Shown here: positions 60,852 through 64,000 of the stretch, piece after piece | Layout of the letters: every line of letters starts with the position of its first letter | Position numbering within the stretch: position 1 is the stretch's first letter | Assembly: GCA_025558095.1 (NCBI GenBank) | Contig: JAIVFI010000001.1 | Span: 1,378,501-1,442,500 of the forward strand | From: Hyaloraphidium curvatum | Lineage: Eukaryota; Monoblepharomycota; Hyaloraphidiomycetes; Hyaloraphidiales; Hyaloraphidiaceae | Direction: 5' to 3' | Length of the DNA: 64,000 bases | Made by a program: the position numbers and the translations under genes | The notes under the pieces: model-generated | What the model was told of the DNA's origin: nothing | Seen by the model: the letters and a program-made list of their open reading frames with translations, nothing else | The model's database searches: none

Positions 60852-63800
60852 CTACGCCCCAAGAATCAGCTCCTCATCTACATTCAAACCAAAAGCGACC
60901 GGCGCGGGGGCCGGAGCGTTGACAGCGGCGGCTTCGGTGCACAGCTGAAGCCAGTGTTGGAGTTGGGCCGCGACGCCAAGAGCCCAGGCCACCGCGATCC
61001 GTTCGCGGAAGCGCCGCACAAAACGAGAGTAAAGGCCATCGAGGTCCACGGGCTGCCCATCGCGGCCGACGATCCCGGGATACTGGATGCGCCCCATCTC
61101 CGAGGAGAAGCGCGAGAAAGTGGCAGAGACAGCGCTGTACGAATCAAAAGCAAGCACGATCAGAGGGTAGAAGTTGGCGTTGAAGGCGAAACGGGAGTAG
61201 TCCTTCCTGGCGGCCTCGACCCGCCGTTCGACTGCGTGGCCCGGGACCGAGAAGACCAGGCCCGTGTGCAAATGGGCCATAGAGGTGAGGGTCTTGATCT
61301 CGAGCAACCACCGTTTCCGGGTTTCGCGGTGCGTGATGAGAATGTCGCCAAGGCGGCCAGCATCCGCAGGCGTGGGCGGGGTGACAGTCTCGTAGCCATG
61401 CGCAAGGAGGTTTGGCGGCATGGGGTGCACGCGGAGGAGCGGGATGGAGCGAAGCGCCGCGCGGATGGCCGCGCAAATGTCGTCGTGACCAGGACTGAAG
61501 AGATCCCGGCCATAGCAGCCCGAGAACGCGTGCTCCCCCGTCAGCGACATGGCCGATCGCTTGCAGCCCCGCCGGCAGGGCAAGGAAAGACCAGGGTAGT
61601 CGGCCTCGTGCAGGAGCGGGAGGCAAAGCCGGAAGCGTACAAGTAAGCGGAAAAAGTTGTTGCGAATGTGGTTGGCAAGCAGCGCGGGAGAGGCAGTCAG
61701 GAAAGCCGACAGGCCGTCCTGCGCCTGGACGAGCCGCTTGCGGCGCTCCAGACCAGCGGAAGTGTCGGGTTGCAAGGCAATCAGAGCCGCGAGGCGGCGC
61801 TGGTCCTCGAGACGCGTAAGGTCGCTCTGCAGGCCGTGCCAGACCGGCTGAGCGAAGAAACTGGCGTCCGCAGGGAGCGTACGGCGGGCGGGCGCGGCGC
61901 CCACCGGTTGCCCAGCACGCGCAGCCTCGGCGTACGCTGCGGCCGTGTCATCCTCGACACGCTCAAAGGCGGGGCGGAGGGCCTCGATGACGGGAACCAG
62001 TTCCCGCACGTGCTCCACGCCCACACCCCGGGCCGAGGTTCGAAGACCAAGCATGGCGTCCAAGGGGCCCGCCGTGAGGTTGAGTGAAGACAGGTAAGCC
62101 GCCGAGGCCACCTTCTCCGATGACAGAAGCCCCATCCCCGAGTAGTGCAGACCCAAGAATACCTGCTCCCGCACAGTCCGACCCTCCACCGACAGCGGAT
62201 CCAGATCCTCGGCCCGATCTCCCAGCAAGCGCAAGAAGGTGGTGAAAAGCGCGTTGTCAAGACGTCGAGCAAAGGGTTGGGTAACCGAGGGGGGGAGAAT
62301 GCGGAGCCAAAACGAGAAGAGCTGGGTCACACAGAGACGGAGGAGGGAGTACAGGCCCTGGAGGGAGGGGATGTCGGCCGGCATGGCGTAGCCGAGCGCG
62401 GCGCGCTCGATTTCATCGAGAAGAGCGGCAATGGAGTCGATCTTGGCCGCGAGGAACGACTCCACATAGGCAGGGGTGCCGACCGGGGCACCTACCACCT
62501 TGAGGCCGCACGAGCGAGCGAAGTCAGGCGAGCCCGGGGCCGACGCCGTGGCATGCACCTCGGGGTCGGCCTCGTGAGGCGGGAAGCCAGCGACGCGGAT
62601 GTTGTGGGCCGCACCGGCCGCGCGCACCCGCTCCAGCACGGCCGGGTTCGTCGAGAGCGAAAGCAGGTAGCTCTTGTCCGGGCGGTGGGTCATGCCGAGG
62701 GAAGAAAGGCCGTCACGCACCTCTCCCAGGACGGCCATGACCGAGTCCAGCGGCCCGACCACGGTGAGGTCGTCGAGGTACCCAAGGATGAGGCAGTCGG
62801 GGTGCCCAGAGCGGATGGGCCGCAGCATGCGGCTCATGGCGCAGGAGAAGATGGCAGACGACAGCGGGTCGCCCTGGATGTTGCCCTCGTACATGGTGAT
62901 CCGGAAAAGGAGCTCCGCCGAGCGCCGGTCGCGGAAGTAGGCGTGGGAAGGGCGCGAGTAAACGAGGTTGTAGTACGGGATAAGCTGAGGCACCTGGCGG
63001 ACCACCTCGCGCGCGAAGAGGCGGCGCAGCGTATTGAAGGCGTTCCTAGAGTCGACCTTCATGACGACGTGGTCGGGGAAGGCCGCCAGCCACGCGTTCA
63101 CCGCGTGGGCGGTCGCCTCCGCGCCCCCGTCCACCCCGTGACCCAGGTCCTCCTGCTGTTGGAGCTTCCTCAGAAGAGCCTTGTGCCGCACGGCCAGGTA
63201 CGAGCCCGCGAGCCGCATGATGCCCTCCATAATGCCAATCGGCCGGAGCCCCCCCTCCGGCTTGAGCAGAGGGACGAGGATTTGATCCGTGAGGAGCGGC
63301 CGGAGCATGGGGGTGTCGAGTCGGCCAGTGCACACGCCGTGCACCATGGCCGCCAGCGGGCGGAGCTTCCGCCGCGTCGCGTCGTTCTCGCAGTTGTGCA
63401 CGATGAAAAGTTTGGCCATGCTGAAACCCGACATGCCGGCCCCCACGCCGTCCTTCTTCCGGCGCAACCGGGCCCAGATGTCCTCCAGGAAAGCCGCGTC
63501 CGTGTAGGCAGGGCAGGGCGCGGGCGCGTTGGGGGGCAGAGACAGCCGACACAGCGGCTCTCCCTCCCGCGGCCCCGGGTACAGCTCCTCCAGTTCCGCC
63601 TGAAGCGTGGGCGTGAAGCCAGCCGGAACGGCCTCCCCCGAGAGGGCCGCGGACGCAGCACCAGGAGCGCCCTTCAAGGCGGCAAGCACGATGGACTTGA
63701 AGAGCTGGTAGTTGAGCGGCCGCAGCCCGTCCCGCCGCGCGCCCCGGTTGACCTGACGGGCGGCGAAGTAGTTCTGCTCGTACATGTAGTCCCCCGACAT

Positions 63801-64000
63801 GACGTAGCCGCCAAACGCAAGGTAGGCGGTGAGAGTGCGGTGCAGGTCGGTTTCCGGTGCCGCCGGGTCCTCGTAGGCCCGTTGGAAAGACTCGCTGGCC
63901 CGGAAGGCGAGCGTGCTCCAGGTGGTGGTCCGGTAGCGGTGCTTCAGCGGCTCCGGCGGCGGCGCCCCCGCGCCCCCGCCCGGCGGCGGATCAGGCCCGG
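60852..64000 (-). mobile_element. non-LTR-type retroelement: reverse transcriptase with restriction-like endonuclease, 5' end outside the window
   Basis: One open frame of at least 1,049 codons runs from the right edge to a stop at 60852. The reverse transcriptase core has 'MKVDSRNAFNTLRRLFAREV' (motif A), 'YEGNIQGDPLSSAIFSCAMS' (B) and 'LILGYLDDLTVVGPLDSV' (C, with YLDD at about 62777-62788), then thumb sequence. Near the C-terminus there is a Cys/His cluster ('CRRGCKRSAMSLTGEHAFSG' plus C) and a PD-(D/E)xK-like nuclease, 'AGRLGDILI' and 'KRWLLEIKTLT', the order found in R2/CRE-type non-LTR retrotransposons with a restriction-like endonuclease. The frame is intact, so the element may be recent or active. 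No poly-A tract or target-site duplication was seen in the 180 bp after the stop. The start lies beyond 64000. Confidence 0.85.

Overview
The window reads as nuclear DNA of a GC-rich, gene-dense eukaryote, most likely a fungus and plausibly an early-diverging (zoosporic) one. The grounds are many short spliceosomal introns (about 40-110 nt) in most genes, and families typical of fungi: a Ytp1-like membrane protein, NCA2, a GPR1/FUN34/YaaH acetate transporter, Apn1, FAF2/UBXD8, DDX51/Dbp6 and a DNMT5-type methyltransferase. The species cannot be named from sequence alone. No rRNA, tRNA or CRISPR was recognised. Gene models below were joined by eye from reading frames and splice signals, so exon edges are approximate unless exact positions are stated.

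Layout. 0.7-11 kb: a two-domain protein of bacterial look (+), a small membrane protein (-), a divergent WW-protein/secreted-protein pair, a multipass membrane protein (-), an acetate transporter (+) and a large secreted beta-helix protein (+). 11.5-19.7 kb: a heptad-repeat coiled-coil protein (+), an ACOT-type thioesterase (-), two different deaminases (+) around a short F-box-like gene, a second inverted and broken copy of the WW/secreted pair, and a PhyH-family dioxygenase (-). 20-31.8 kb: F-box/ankyrin protein (-), NCA2 (+), a large helical protein of unknown role (-), a Baeyer-Villiger-type monooxygenase (-), a LysM protein built from exon-encoded repeats (-) and an alpha/beta hydrolase (+). 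31.9-47.2 kb: formate/nitrite transporter (-), Ytp1-like (-), amidohydrolase (+), Apn1 (+), fatty acid hydroxylase (-), J-domain/ankyrin membrane protein with a frame break (-), TMBIM/Lifeguard protein (+) and a flavin disulfide reductase (-). 47.3-64 kb, all on the minus strand: a giant DNMT5-like DNA methyltransferase/SNF2 ATPase, FAF2/UBXD8, DDX51, and a non-LTR-type reverse transcriptase with a restriction-like endonuclease that runs off the right edge.

The genes do not form one pathway. Points that stand out are the DNMT5-like enzyme with a canonical PCNA-binding motif, the inverted duplication with an internal re-inversion that breaks one gene, the LysM protein in which most repeats are one phase-0 exon each, and the strong preference for GTGGGT/GTGGGC 5' splice sites.
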